NCBI GenBank assembly: GCA_030635465.1 | Contig: DAOVYU010000109.1 | Span: 1-5,412 of the forward strand | From: Bacteroidales bacterium | Lineage (GTDB): Bacteria > Bacteroidota > Bacteroidia > Bacteroidales > JAADJA01 | DNA length: 5,412 nucleotides | Direction of reading: 5' to 3' | In this document: positions 1 through 5,412 of the stretch, piece after piece | How the letters are laid out: every line of letters begins with the position of its first letter | How positions within the stretch are numbered: position 1 is the stretch's first letter | Made by a program: the position numbers and the translations under genes | The notes under the pieces: generated by a model | What the model was told of the DNA's origin: nothing | Database searches by the model: none | What the model saw: only the letters and a program-made list of their open reading frames with translations

Positions 1-318
1 GAAAAATTGGCTTCATTGCTTTTGGATTTTTTAAACAGTAAAAGGAATATTAAGATTTATGGAAATATGTCTTCAGACAGAAATAAGAGAGTCCCCACTA
101 TTTCATTTACGGTGAAGAATAAAAAAAGCAGTGATATCCCAATCCAAATAGATAAATATAATATCGGTATCCGATATGGTGATTTTTATGCCAGACGTTT
201 GATAGAAGATCTTAACTTATCAGAAAAAGATGGAATTGTACGAGTGAGTATGGTTCATTACAATAAGCTGGAAGAAGTAGAAAATTTAATTGACAAATTA
301 GATCACATTATCTCATAA
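1..318 (+). CDS. Class-V aminotransferase / cysteine desulfurase-like protein, C-terminal end (5' truncated by window)
   Basis: The reading frame is open from base 1 to a TAA stop at 316-318, giving 105 residues with no true start in the window, so this is the 3' end of a longer gene. Proteins of this PLP-dependent fold-type I family act on cysteine, selenocysteine or other amino acids. The C-terminal subdomain is recognisable from a strand RVPTISFTV (visible residues 31-39), the segment NIGIRYGDFYA (54-64) and the closing motif VRVSMVHYNKLEEVE (80-94). The last of these matches the SufS-type end, whose Arg (here R81) binds the substrate carboxylate. The PLP-binding Lys lies outside the window. 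Aligned with the SufS loop RTGHHCA, this protein reads RYGDFYA, so the catalytic Cys position is Tyr (Y63, bases 187-189). It resembles the VC1184-type branch of the family as I remember it, which argues against a canonical desulfurase. Family assignment is firm; the substrate is unknown. Confidence 0.85.
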   Translation, partial: EKLASLLLDFLNSKRNIKIYGNMSSDRNKRVPTISFTVKNKKSSDIPIQIDKYNIGIRYGDFYARRLIEDLNLSEKDGIVRVSMVHYNKLEEVENLIDKLDHIIS

Positions 319-403
319 AACAACCTCTTAAAACTTTATTCTGATTTTATTATAGTTATTCCCCCCTTTACTACTATTTCAAAATCGTAGAGTATCCATT
401 TTT

Positions 404-451
404 ACACTATCCGAAAGTGGAGTGTGTTATTGATATCGGATAATATTATCA
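404..451. repeat. Cluster of overlapping inverted repeats
   Basis: Three pairings overlap. First, ACACT (404-408) plus CC (411-412) pairs with GG (419-420) plus AGTGT (421-425), with a two-base AT bulge and a six-base loop GAAAGT. Second, TATCCGA (408-414) pairs perfectly with TCGGATA (436-442) across 21 bases. Third, TGATA (431-435) pairs with TATCA (447-451). The first two share bases 408 and 411-412, so they exclude each other. This could be an operator, a leader-RNA structure or a remnant of a mobile-element end. No function can be assigned from sequence alone, and short AT-rich repeats also arise by chance. Confidence 0.4.
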
Positions 452-471
452 ATCCTAATTCATTTTCTAAA

Positions 472-485
472 TAATTGATTATTAA
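472..485 (+). repeat. 14-base direct repeat, copy 1
   Basis: The sequence TAATTGATTATTAA occurs here and again, identically, at 711-724. The two copies bracket the 43-codon small membrane-protein gene. All bases but one are A or T, so chance or shared composition is possible. Confidence 0.5.
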
Positions 486-585
486 TAACGTAATCAGCTT
501 TGTAAAGTTTGGTACGATCTTGTAATAGGGGTATGCTCAATCGAGAATGGTAAGTACAAATATTCAATAATTAAGGTAAGGTGTC

Positions 586-717
586 ATGAAAACAATTAAT
601 GAAAATTTATCAGACCAAACAATGCAAGAAACCAAAGAACACTTTTCAAAAAGTCTTTTTTATATCCAGCTGGTCAGCTTGATCCTGGCTATTGTGAGTT
701 TCTTCTTGATTAATTGA
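586..717 (+). CDS. Small single-pass membrane protein, 43 residues, unknown function
   Basis: An ATG at 586 opens a 43-codon frame ending in TGA at 715-717. It is preceded by two purine-rich blocks, AAGG at 573-576 (nine bases from the ATG) and AAGG at 578-581. The first is a well-placed Shine-Dalgarno sequence, which supports translation. Residues 1-22 are polar and charged (MKTINENLSD at the start). Residues 24-42 form one uninterrupted hydrophobic segment long enough to cross a membrane, and the protein ends one residue later at Asn43. There is no signal-peptide cleavage site and no Cys. I do not recognise a family. It lies 24 bases upstream of the 83-codon gene on the same strand, so co-transcription is plausible. 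Its second copy of the 14-base repeat overlaps the stop codon. It could still be a chance frame, but the ribosome site and the clean polar-then-hydrophobic layout favour a real gene. Confidence 0.5.
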   Translation: MKTINENLSDQTMQETKEHFSKSLFYIQLVSLILAIVSFFLIN

Positions 718-724
718 TTATTAA
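711..724 (+). repeat. 14-base direct repeat, copy 2
   Basis: Identical to 472-485 (TAATTGATTATTAA). This copy covers the last codons and stop of the small membrane-protein gene, so here part of the sequence is coding. Confidence 0.5.
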
Positions 725-741
725 CTTAAAACTAGATAAAA

Positions 742-993
742 GTGATTACAGCATTGGACTTTCAGAACTTGACCGAAGATTTAAAGAGTTACGTACTACT
801 TAACAACGGTCAGCACATAGCGGAAAGAAATTATAGCATTTACAGTATTCAATTGTATGCTGTGTACGGATTTTTTGTCGAAGTTTATTATTTACCGGGA
901 TCGGATGAAATAGATCAGATCCTTGCAGTCAATTCTGATGAAGTATTAGAATTGTATTTGGAAGATATAAATATTACCGATTTATATATGTAG
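742..993 (+). CDS. Small acidic protein of unknown function, 83 residues
   Basis: The frame runs from GTG at 742 to TAG at 991-993. An in-frame TAG at 733-735 rules out any upstream start, so GTG is the longest choice. No Shine-Dalgarno sequence precedes it. A shorter product starting at the TTG codon at 754 cannot be excluded. The protein has about 14 acidic residues against one Lys and one Arg, so it is strongly acidic. It has no signal peptide, membrane segment or Cys. The middle contains alternating aromatic/hydrophobic stretches (YSIYSIQLYAVYGFFVEVYYL, split across residues 31-51) that look like two or three beta strands, followed by an acidic helix-like end (DEVLELYLEDI). This suggests a small compact alpha/beta fold. 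It vaguely recalls short hypothetical proteins seen in Bacteroidota genomes, but that is memory, not a search. It follows the small membrane-protein gene by 24 bases and converges on the methionine genes. Confidence 0.65.
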   Translation: MITALDFQNLTEDLKSYVLLNNGQHIAERNYSIYSIQLYAVYGFFVEVYYLPGSDEIDQILAVNSDEVLELYLEDINITDLYM

Positions 994-1040
994 AGAAATT
1001 ACACAAAAGAGATTAAACTTCTTCTTTTTCATAATTCTCT
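992..1040. terminator. Possible bidirectional terminator between convergent genes
   Basis: The whole 47-base gap between the convergent stop codons can fold. AGAGAA (992-997) and TTA (999-1001) pair with TAA (1032-1034) and TTCTCT (1035-1040), with A998 bulged. Inside this stem, AAAAGA (1005-1010) pairs with TCTTTT (1023-1028), and a T run follows at 1025-1029. The stems are AT-rich and weak, so the call rests mostly on position between two converging units. Confidence 0.35.
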
Positions 1041-2873
1041 TTATAATACCTCCTTGAGAACGTCAAGGGGGTATTTGCTTTTACCAAAAGGCATAGACAC
1101 TTGAACACCTGCAATATCCCCTTTTAACTCCCTGATTGTATCCCTTGCTATTTCCATTCCTAATTCCCTTGCTTCTTCTTTTGATTTTGTGGCATTCATC
1201 CTGTTCATAATAGAATCGGGCACTGATGCTCCTGGTACTTCATTGTTCATAAATTCGGCATTCCGTGCGCTTACCAATGGCCATACACCTGCAATGATCG
1301 GGATTTTAACATGCTCTATCCGTTTCATAAATTGAAAAAACAATTCATTATCAAATACCGGTTGAGTAATAGCATATTCAGCTCCTGCTTTTACTTTCCA
1401 CTCGAACCGTCTGATTTCATAATCCATATCAATGGCACCTGGATTAACTCCAACCCCAATATAAAAACCTGTAGGTTTATCAATTGGGTTTCCTCCCAGG
1501 TCAGAACCTGAATTCAAATAGTTTACTACATTAGTCAATCCAATGGAATCTACATCAAATACTGCAGTGGCATCGGGGTAAGTGCCCATTTTAGGAGGAT
1601 CACCCGTAATCAACAGTATATTCTTAATTCCTGTAGCATAAGCACCTAAAAGATCTCCGACCATTCCCAACAAGTTCCTGTCGCGACAGGCATAATGTTG
1701 AATGACTTCAATATTTGCTTGTTGTTGGATCAATAATGATAGATAGCTTGCACCCATACGAGAAAGTGCCCTGGGACCATCTGGTATATTAATGGCATCC
1801 ACTCCTGCTTCTTTAAATAGTTTTGATTGTTCAATAGGTTTAGTTGGGTCGGTTCCTCTTGGTGGTACAATCTCAACAGAAGTTACAAATTCACCTTTAC
1901 AGATTTTCTGCGCAAAGCTTGATTTTTCACAGGTGGGGATTGCCTGAATAATTTTTCCTTCTGTTTTTACCTGAATGTTTCTTTGAATGATTTTCCTGGG
2001 TTGAATGGATTGGATGGCTTTTCGCATTTCTTTAATAAAGCTTGGATCTGTTCCACAGCATCCTCCCACAATACCAGCACCAGCCTGGATAAATCTTCGG
2101 GTATATTCTGCAAAATAATCAGCTGTTGAAAGGTAAATATTTCTTCCTTCAACATTTACAGGAGTTCCGGCATTAGGCATAATACTAATTGGCACATTGA
2201 CAACTTCAGTCATCTTTTCCAATGCATCAAGCATGGGTTTTGGGCCAACACTACAATTGATACCTATTACATCAGCACCCCACTGAATCATTTTGGGTGC
2301 GAAAAGTTCGGGAGGAGTACCAAACAAAGAATTTCCATCGTTCCCGATGGTCATCGATGCAAGGACAGGAATATCAAACTCTTCTTTGATTCCTATGATA
2401 GCTTGTTGTACTAAATGTAAGTCTGAAAATGTTTCCAGGATAATCAGATCCACACCTCCATCAATTAAACCTTTAGCTTGTTCTACAAATATTTCACGTG
2501 CTTCAACTTCTGCTAGTGGCCCCCATGGTTCCAATCTTAAGTTTAATGGACCTATTGAACCTGCAACATAAATATTTTCGCCAGCAACTTCCCTTGCTAA
2601 CTTAGCTCCACCATTATTGATTTCGTAAATCTTATCTTCTAGACCATGTTTTTGAAGCTTTAAACGGTTAGCACCAAATGTATTTGTTTCCAATACATCA
2701 GCACCAGCTTCCATATAAGTTTGGTGAATTTCTGAGATGAGTTTAGGACGTGTAATATTTAGTTCATCATAACAAGTATTTATAAAAATACCTTTGTTAT
2801 ATAACTGGGTTCCTATTGCCCCATCAAAAAGAACCAGGTTGTCCTTAATATATTCTGTAAAAGGTAATCGCAT
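1041..2873 (-). CDS. Bifunctional homocysteine S-methyltransferase / 5,10-methylenetetrahydrofolate reductase
   Basis: This complete 610-residue protein is close in length to Bacillus YitJ (about 612), the best-known protein of this architecture. The N-terminal domain (about 1-295) is a homocysteine S-methyltransferase barrel. It has DGAIGTQL (17-24), ETNTFGAN (62-69) and the zinc ligands Cys207 (GINCSVGP) and Cys272/Cys273 (GGCCGTDP). After a linker (about 296-325) comes an FAD-dependent methylenetetrahydrofolate reductase barrel. It shows VEIVPPRG with Glu334, QHYACRDRN (392-400), LITGDPP (421-427) and ITQPVFD (502-508), matching the catalytic Glu, Asp and Gln segments of MetF. All expected catalytic residues are present. 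The reductase reduces methylene-THF to 5-methyl-THF. The first domain can bind zinc and homocysteine and move a methyl group to it. An in-frame TAA at 2880-2882 makes the ATG at 2873 the most upstream possible start. No Shine-Dalgarno sequence is evident. The protein is cytosolic. The gene follows metH by 47 bases, so the two are probably one operon. Whether the methyltransferase half works alone or serves MetH is open. Confidence 0.95.
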   Translation of the reverse strand: MRLPFTEYIKDNLVLFDGAIGTQLYNKGIFINTCYDELNITRPKLISEIHQTYMEAGADVLETNTFGANRLKLQKHGLEDKIYEINNGGAKLAREVAGENIYVAGSIGPLNLRLEPWGPLAEVEAREIFVEQAKGLIDGGVDLIILETFSDLHLVQQAIIGIKEEFDIPVLASMTIGNDGNSLFGTPPELFAPKMIQWGADVIGINCSVGPKPMLDALEKMTEVVNVPISIMPNAGTPVNVEGRNIYLSTADYFAEYTRRFIQAGAGIVGGCCGTDPSFIKEMRKAIQSIQPRKIIQRNIQVKTEGKIIQAIPTCEKSSFAQKICKGEFVTSVEIVPPRGTDPTKPIEQSKLFKEAGVDAINIPDGPRALSRMGASYLSLLIQQQANIEVIQHYACRDRNLLGMVGDLLGAYATGIKNILLITGDPPKMGTYPDATAVFDVDSIGLTNVVNYLNSGSDLGGNPIDKPTGFYIGVGVNPGAIDMDYEIRRFEWKVKAGAEYAITQPVFDNELFFQFMKRIEHVKIPIIAGVWPLVSARNAEFMNNEVPGASVPDSIMNRMNATKSKEEARELGMEIARDTIRELKGDIAGVQVSMPFGKSKYPLDVLKEVL

Positions 2874-2887
2874 AATAAATTATTTAG

Positions 2888-2917
2888 AGACCTTCCTTAT
2901 GTTAGTAGGAAGGGTCT
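2888..2917 (-). promoter_or_regulatory. Intercistronic stem-loop between metH and the fusion gene
   Basis: AGACC-TTCCT (2888-2897) pairs with AGGAA-GGGTCT (2907-2917) with one unpaired G and a nine-base loop. Read on the minus strand it starts three bases after the metH stop codon and ends 14 bases before the ATG of the fusion gene. No real U run follows (CTAAATAATTTATT), so a full intrinsic terminator is unlikely. It could attenuate, stabilise the upstream mRNA end or affect initiation at the downstream gene, which lacks a Shine-Dalgarno sequence. Confidence 0.55.
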
Positions 2918-2920
2918 GTA

Positions 2921-5412
2921 CTATTTATAATTGAGATTTGAATTTAACCATTTTTCAATCTGGGCAAGATCTGTTTTTTTTCTTGTTGCATAATCATTTG
3001 CCTGATCAATACCAATTTTACCCACATTGAAATATTGTGCCAAAGGATGTGCAAAGTAATATCCACTTACGGATGCTGCCGGATACATGGCAAAATTTTC
3101 AGTAAGTTTAATACCGAGTTTTTGTTTAGCTTCCAATAGATCAAACAAAACCTTTTTTTCTGAATGTTCAGGACATGCTGGATATCCTGGAGCAGGTCTG
3201 ATGCCCTGGTATTCTTCTTTTAGCAAGCCTTTCAATTCTAAATCCTCTTCTTGCGTATACCCCCAGAATTCATTTCGGACTCGTTTATGGATCAATTCTG
3301 CAAATGCTTCAGCCATCCTGTCTGCAAGCACTTTCATTAAGATACTGTTATAATCATCCAGGTCCTTTTCAAATTTATCAGTCCATTGTTCCAAACCAAG
3401 ACCTGCAGTAACAGCAAACCCGCCTAAATAATCCTTTATCCCAGATTCTTTGGGTGCAATAAAATCTGCAAGAGACAGATTGGGTACATTGGTTGATTTT
3501 TGTTGTTGGTTTCTTAAAAACTGGAAAGTGGCTATTGTTTCAGTTCTTGAATCATCTGCATAAACCTCAATTTCCTCGCCAATTGAATTCACGGGATAAA
3601 ATCCGATAACACCATTAGCTTCTAACATTTTTTCATTTATAATTTGATCTAAAAGCTTATCGGCATCATCAAATAACTTCTTAGCTTCCTCACCTTTTAC
3701 CGGATCATCAAAGATGGCAGGATATTTTCCGTTTAATTTCCATGCATGAAAAAAGAAAGTCCAGTCGATATACTTTCTGATTTCTTCAAGTGGATAAGAA
3801 TAGAAAAATTGATTACCCAAAAAAGTAGGTTTTACAATATCATTTTCCGACCATTGAATATTTAGCTTATTCTTTATTGCATCAGGATAAGTAATATATG
3901 TGTTGACTTTCTTTTTTGAATCATGGTCAGCTTTCATTTTCTGGTATTTGGCTTTCACTCCTTCCACATACTCTTTTTTCCTTTCTTCAGAAATCAAACT
4001 GGCAGAAACATTTACGCTTTTTGAAGCATCACGAACATGAATAACAGGAGCACTATAATTTGGTGCTATCTTAACAGCTGTATGGATTTCGGATGTGGTA
4101 GCACCTCCTATCAGCAAAGGAAGGTTCATACCTTTTCGTTCCATTTCTTTGGCAACATGCACCATTTCTTCTAATGAAGGAGTGATTAAACCACTGAGAC
4201 CAAGTAAATCAGCCTTTTCGTCTATGGCAGCTTGAAGAATTTTTTCCGCGGGGACCATAACTCCCAGGTCAACAATCTCAAAATTATTACAAGCTAGTAC
4301 AACACCAACAATATTTTTACCAATATCGTGGACATCTCCTTTTACCGTTGCCATTACAATTTTACCTGCTGATTGAATTTTTCCTTCCCTGGCTTGTTCT
4401 GCTTCAATATAGGGAAGTAATTTAGCTACAGCTTTTTTCATTACCCTTGCACTTTTTACCACCTGTGGTAAAAACATTTTGCCCGATCCAAACAAATCTC
4501 CAACCACATTCATACCGTCCATTAAGGGCCCTTCTATTACATCTAGTGTACGGGAATAATTAACTCTTGCTTCTTCAACATCATCTTCTATATATTCAAC
4601 AATTCCTTTTATCAACGCATGTTTTAAGCGCTCCTGTACAGGCTCATTTCTCCATGCATCAATCTTTTCAACAGATTCCTTTGTTCCCTTTACTTTTTCT
4701 GCATAAACAATGAGTCTCTCAGTTGCATCTTTCCTGCGATTCAGAATCACATCTTCAACAAGTTTTAGCAGATCCTTTGGAATTTCATCATAAACTTGTA
4801 GCATGCCAGCATTTACAATACCCATATCCAAACCAGCCTGAACGACATGATACAGGAATGCAGAATGCATGGCTTCACGTACAACATCGTTTCCTCTAAA
4901 GGAAAATGATAAGTTGCTAATACCACCACTAACTTTTGCGTAAGGTAAATTATTTTTTATCCATTTAGTGGCATTGATGAAATCAACTGCATAATTGTTA
5001 TGCTCATCCATTCCAGTGGCTATAGTAAGAATATTGGGATCAAAGATGATATCTTCAGGAGGAAAATTTACCTCCTTTGTGAGGATATCATAAGCGCGTT
5101 TGCAAATTTTTATTTTTTGCTCAAATGTTGCAGCCTGGCCTTTTTCATCAAATGCCATTACAACAGTTGCTGCTCCATAATCCCGAATTTTTGAGGCACG
5201 TTTTTTAAATTCTTCTTTACCCTCTTTTAAGCTAATGGAATTTACGATTGCCTTTCCCTGAACACATTTTAAACCGGCTTCGATAACCGACCATTTTGAG
5301 GAATCGATCATAATGGGAACCCTTGAGATATCAGGTTCTGAAGCTATCAAATTTAAAAACTCTACCATTACCGATTCAGAATCCAGCATGGCATCATCCA
5401 TATTTATATCGA
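2921..5412 (-). CDS. metH: Cobalamin-dependent methionine synthase MetH (5' part outside window)
   Basis: The enzyme moves a methyl group from 5-methyl-THF via methylcobalamin to homocysteine, making methionine in the cytosol. The frame is open to the right edge. The codons before the first visible ATG (5401) read Asp-Ile-Asn, continuing the conserved DINMDDAMLD stretch, so that ATG is internal. Numbering from it, the 826 residues contain most of the pterin-binding domain (to about 216; SEPDISRVPIMIDSSKW at 21-37, DPN at 121-123, GGISNLSFSFRGN at 159-171). Next is the helical cobalamin cap (about 250-340; GKMFLPQVVKSARVMKKAV at 307-325). The B12 Rossmann domain (about 345-480) has DVHDIGKN at 356-363, with His358 as the lower cobalt ligand (His759 in E. 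coli), plus GLSGLITPSL and GGATTS. Last is the AdoMet reactivation domain (about 496-826) with RPAPGYPACPEH at 735-746. Everything visible looks intact and ends where E. coli MetH (1227 residues) ends, with an offset of about 401. The missing part is either a full homocysteine domain or, if the gene is split as in many Bacteroidota, only the start of the pterin domain. The fusion gene follows 47 bases downstream. Confidence 0.97.
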   Translation of the reverse strand, partial: DINMDDAMLDSESVMVEFLNLIASEPDISRVPIMIDSSKWSVIEAGLKCVQGKAIVNSISLKEGKEEFKKRASKIRDYGAATVVMAFDEKGQAATFEQKIKICKRAYDILTKEVNFPPEDIIFDPNILTIATGMDEHNNYAVDFINATKWIKNNLPYAKVSGGISNLSFSFRGNDVVREAMHSAFLYHVVQAGLDMGIVNAGMLQVYDEIPKDLLKLVEDVILNRRKDATERLIVYAEKVKGTKESVEKIDAWRNEPVQERLKHALIKGIVEYIEDDVEEARVNYSRTLDVIEGPLMDGMNVVGDLFGSGKMFLPQVVKSARVMKKAVAKLLPYIEAEQAREGKIQSAGKIVMATVKGDVHDIGKNIVGVVLACNNFEIVDLGVMVPAEKILQAAIDEKADLLGLSGLITPSLEEMVHVAKEMERKGMNLPLLIGGATTSEIHTAVKIAPNYSAPVIHVRDASKSVNVSASLISEERKKEYVEGVKAKYQKMKADHDSKKKVNTYITYPDAIKNKLNIQWSENDIVKPTFLGNQFFYSYPLEEIRKYIDWTFFFHAWKLNGKYPAIFDDPVKGEEAKKLFDDADKLLDQIINEKMLEANGVIGFYPVNSIGEEIEVYADDSRTETIATFQFLRNQQQKSTNVPNLSLADFIAPKESGIKDYLGGFAVTAGLGLEQWTDKFEKDLDDYNSILMKVLADRMAEAFAELIHKRVRNEFWGYTQEEDLELKGLLKEEYQGIRPAPGYPACPEHSEKKVLFDLLEAKQKLGIKLTENFAMYPAASVSGYYFAHPLAQYFNVGKIGIDQANDYATRKKTDLAQIEKWLNSNLNYK

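Larger units (their letters stand above)
319..585. other. Intergenic region with inverted repeats, no gene seen
   Basis: This 267-base AT-rich stretch separates the aminotransferase-like gene from the small membrane-protein gene. I find no open frame of useful length on either strand and no tRNA-like fold. It holds a run of six C at 361-366, a cluster of overlapping inverted repeats at 404-451 and one copy of a 14-base direct repeat at 472-485. No clear terminator follows the stop codon at 318; the best candidate is a five-base TAAAA/TTTTA pairing, which is too weak to call. The promoter of the two small downstream genes should lie here, but I cannot place it with confidence. Confidence 0.6.

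Noticed and set aside
161..177. Perfect seven-base palindrome ATATCGG-TAT-CCGATAT
   Set aside because: It lies inside the aminotransferase-like gene and is fully explained by the codons of the conserved Asn-Ile-Gly-Ile-Arg-Tyr-Gly segment.
509..537. Sigma70-like promoter TTGGTA-N17-TATGCT upstream of the small membrane-protein gene
   Set aside because: Only four of six bases match in each box, and Bacteroidota promoters usually follow a different consensus (TTTG and TAnnTTTG), for which I found no correctly spaced pair here.
1311..1511. Plus-strand open frame of 66 codons opposite the fusion gene
   Set aside because: It lies wholly antisense to the well-conserved reductase domain and its translation shows no family features.
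1967..2155. Minus-strand open frame of 62 codons in another frame of the fusion gene
   Set aside because: It overlaps the homocysteine-methyltransferase domain and linker, which carry the real coding signal.
2293..2571. Plus-strand open frame of 92 codons
   Set aside because: It is antisense to the homocysteine-methyltransferase domain, with no recognisable protein features.
2874..2920. SAM or cobalamin riboswitch for the methionine genes
   Set aside because: The gap is only 47 bases and holds a simple hairpin with none of the multi-helix core of these riboswitches. Any such element would sit upstream of metH, outside the window.
3087..3353. Plus-strand open frame of 88 codons
   Set aside because: It is antisense to the AdoMet domain of metH, including the RPAPGYPACPEH motif, and is a by-product of that conservation.
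5399..5401. ATG at 5401 as the true start of metH
   Set aside because: The frame stays open to the window edge and the preceding codons (Asp-Ile-Asn) continue a conserved pterin-domain motif, so this Met is internal.

Overview
The window is AT-rich DNA. It most likely comes from a member of the Bacteroidota. This is an inference from the base composition, the character of the MetH and fusion proteins, and start regions that mostly lack Shine-Dalgarno sequences. No taxonomic marker gene is present.

There are two convergent blocks. The left block (1-993, plus strand) starts with the 3' end of a class-V aminotransferase / cysteine-desulfurase-like gene. A 267-base intergenic stretch with several inverted repeats follows. 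Then come two small genes of unknown function: a 43-residue single-pass membrane protein (586-717) and a very acidic 83-residue protein (742-993). A short AT-rich imperfect stem-loop at 992-1040 lies between the blocks and may terminate transcription from both sides.

The right block (1041-5412, minus strand) is a one-carbon/methionine unit. Reading right to left, it begins with the 3' part of the cobalamin-dependent methionine synthase gene metH, which runs off the right edge. After 47 bases containing a stem-loop comes a complete 610-codon gene fusing a homocysteine S-methyltransferase domain to a 5,10-methylenetetrahydrofolate reductase domain. The reductase half makes 5-methyl-tetrahydrofolate, which MetH uses to methylate homocysteine, so adjacent genes encode consecutive steps. 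The visible MetH part holds most of the folate-binding domain, the cobalamin cap and binding domains, and the full AdoMet-dependent reactivation domain. Its own homocysteine-binding domain, if it has one, lies outside the window.

I see no mobile element, CRISPR array, tRNA or rRNA. The main open question is whether this MetH lacks its own homocysteine domain and relies on the one in the downstream fusion protein. A second notable point is that the aminotransferase-like protein has Tyr where SufS-type desulfurases have their catalytic Cys. I found no clear evidence of a wholly new system.
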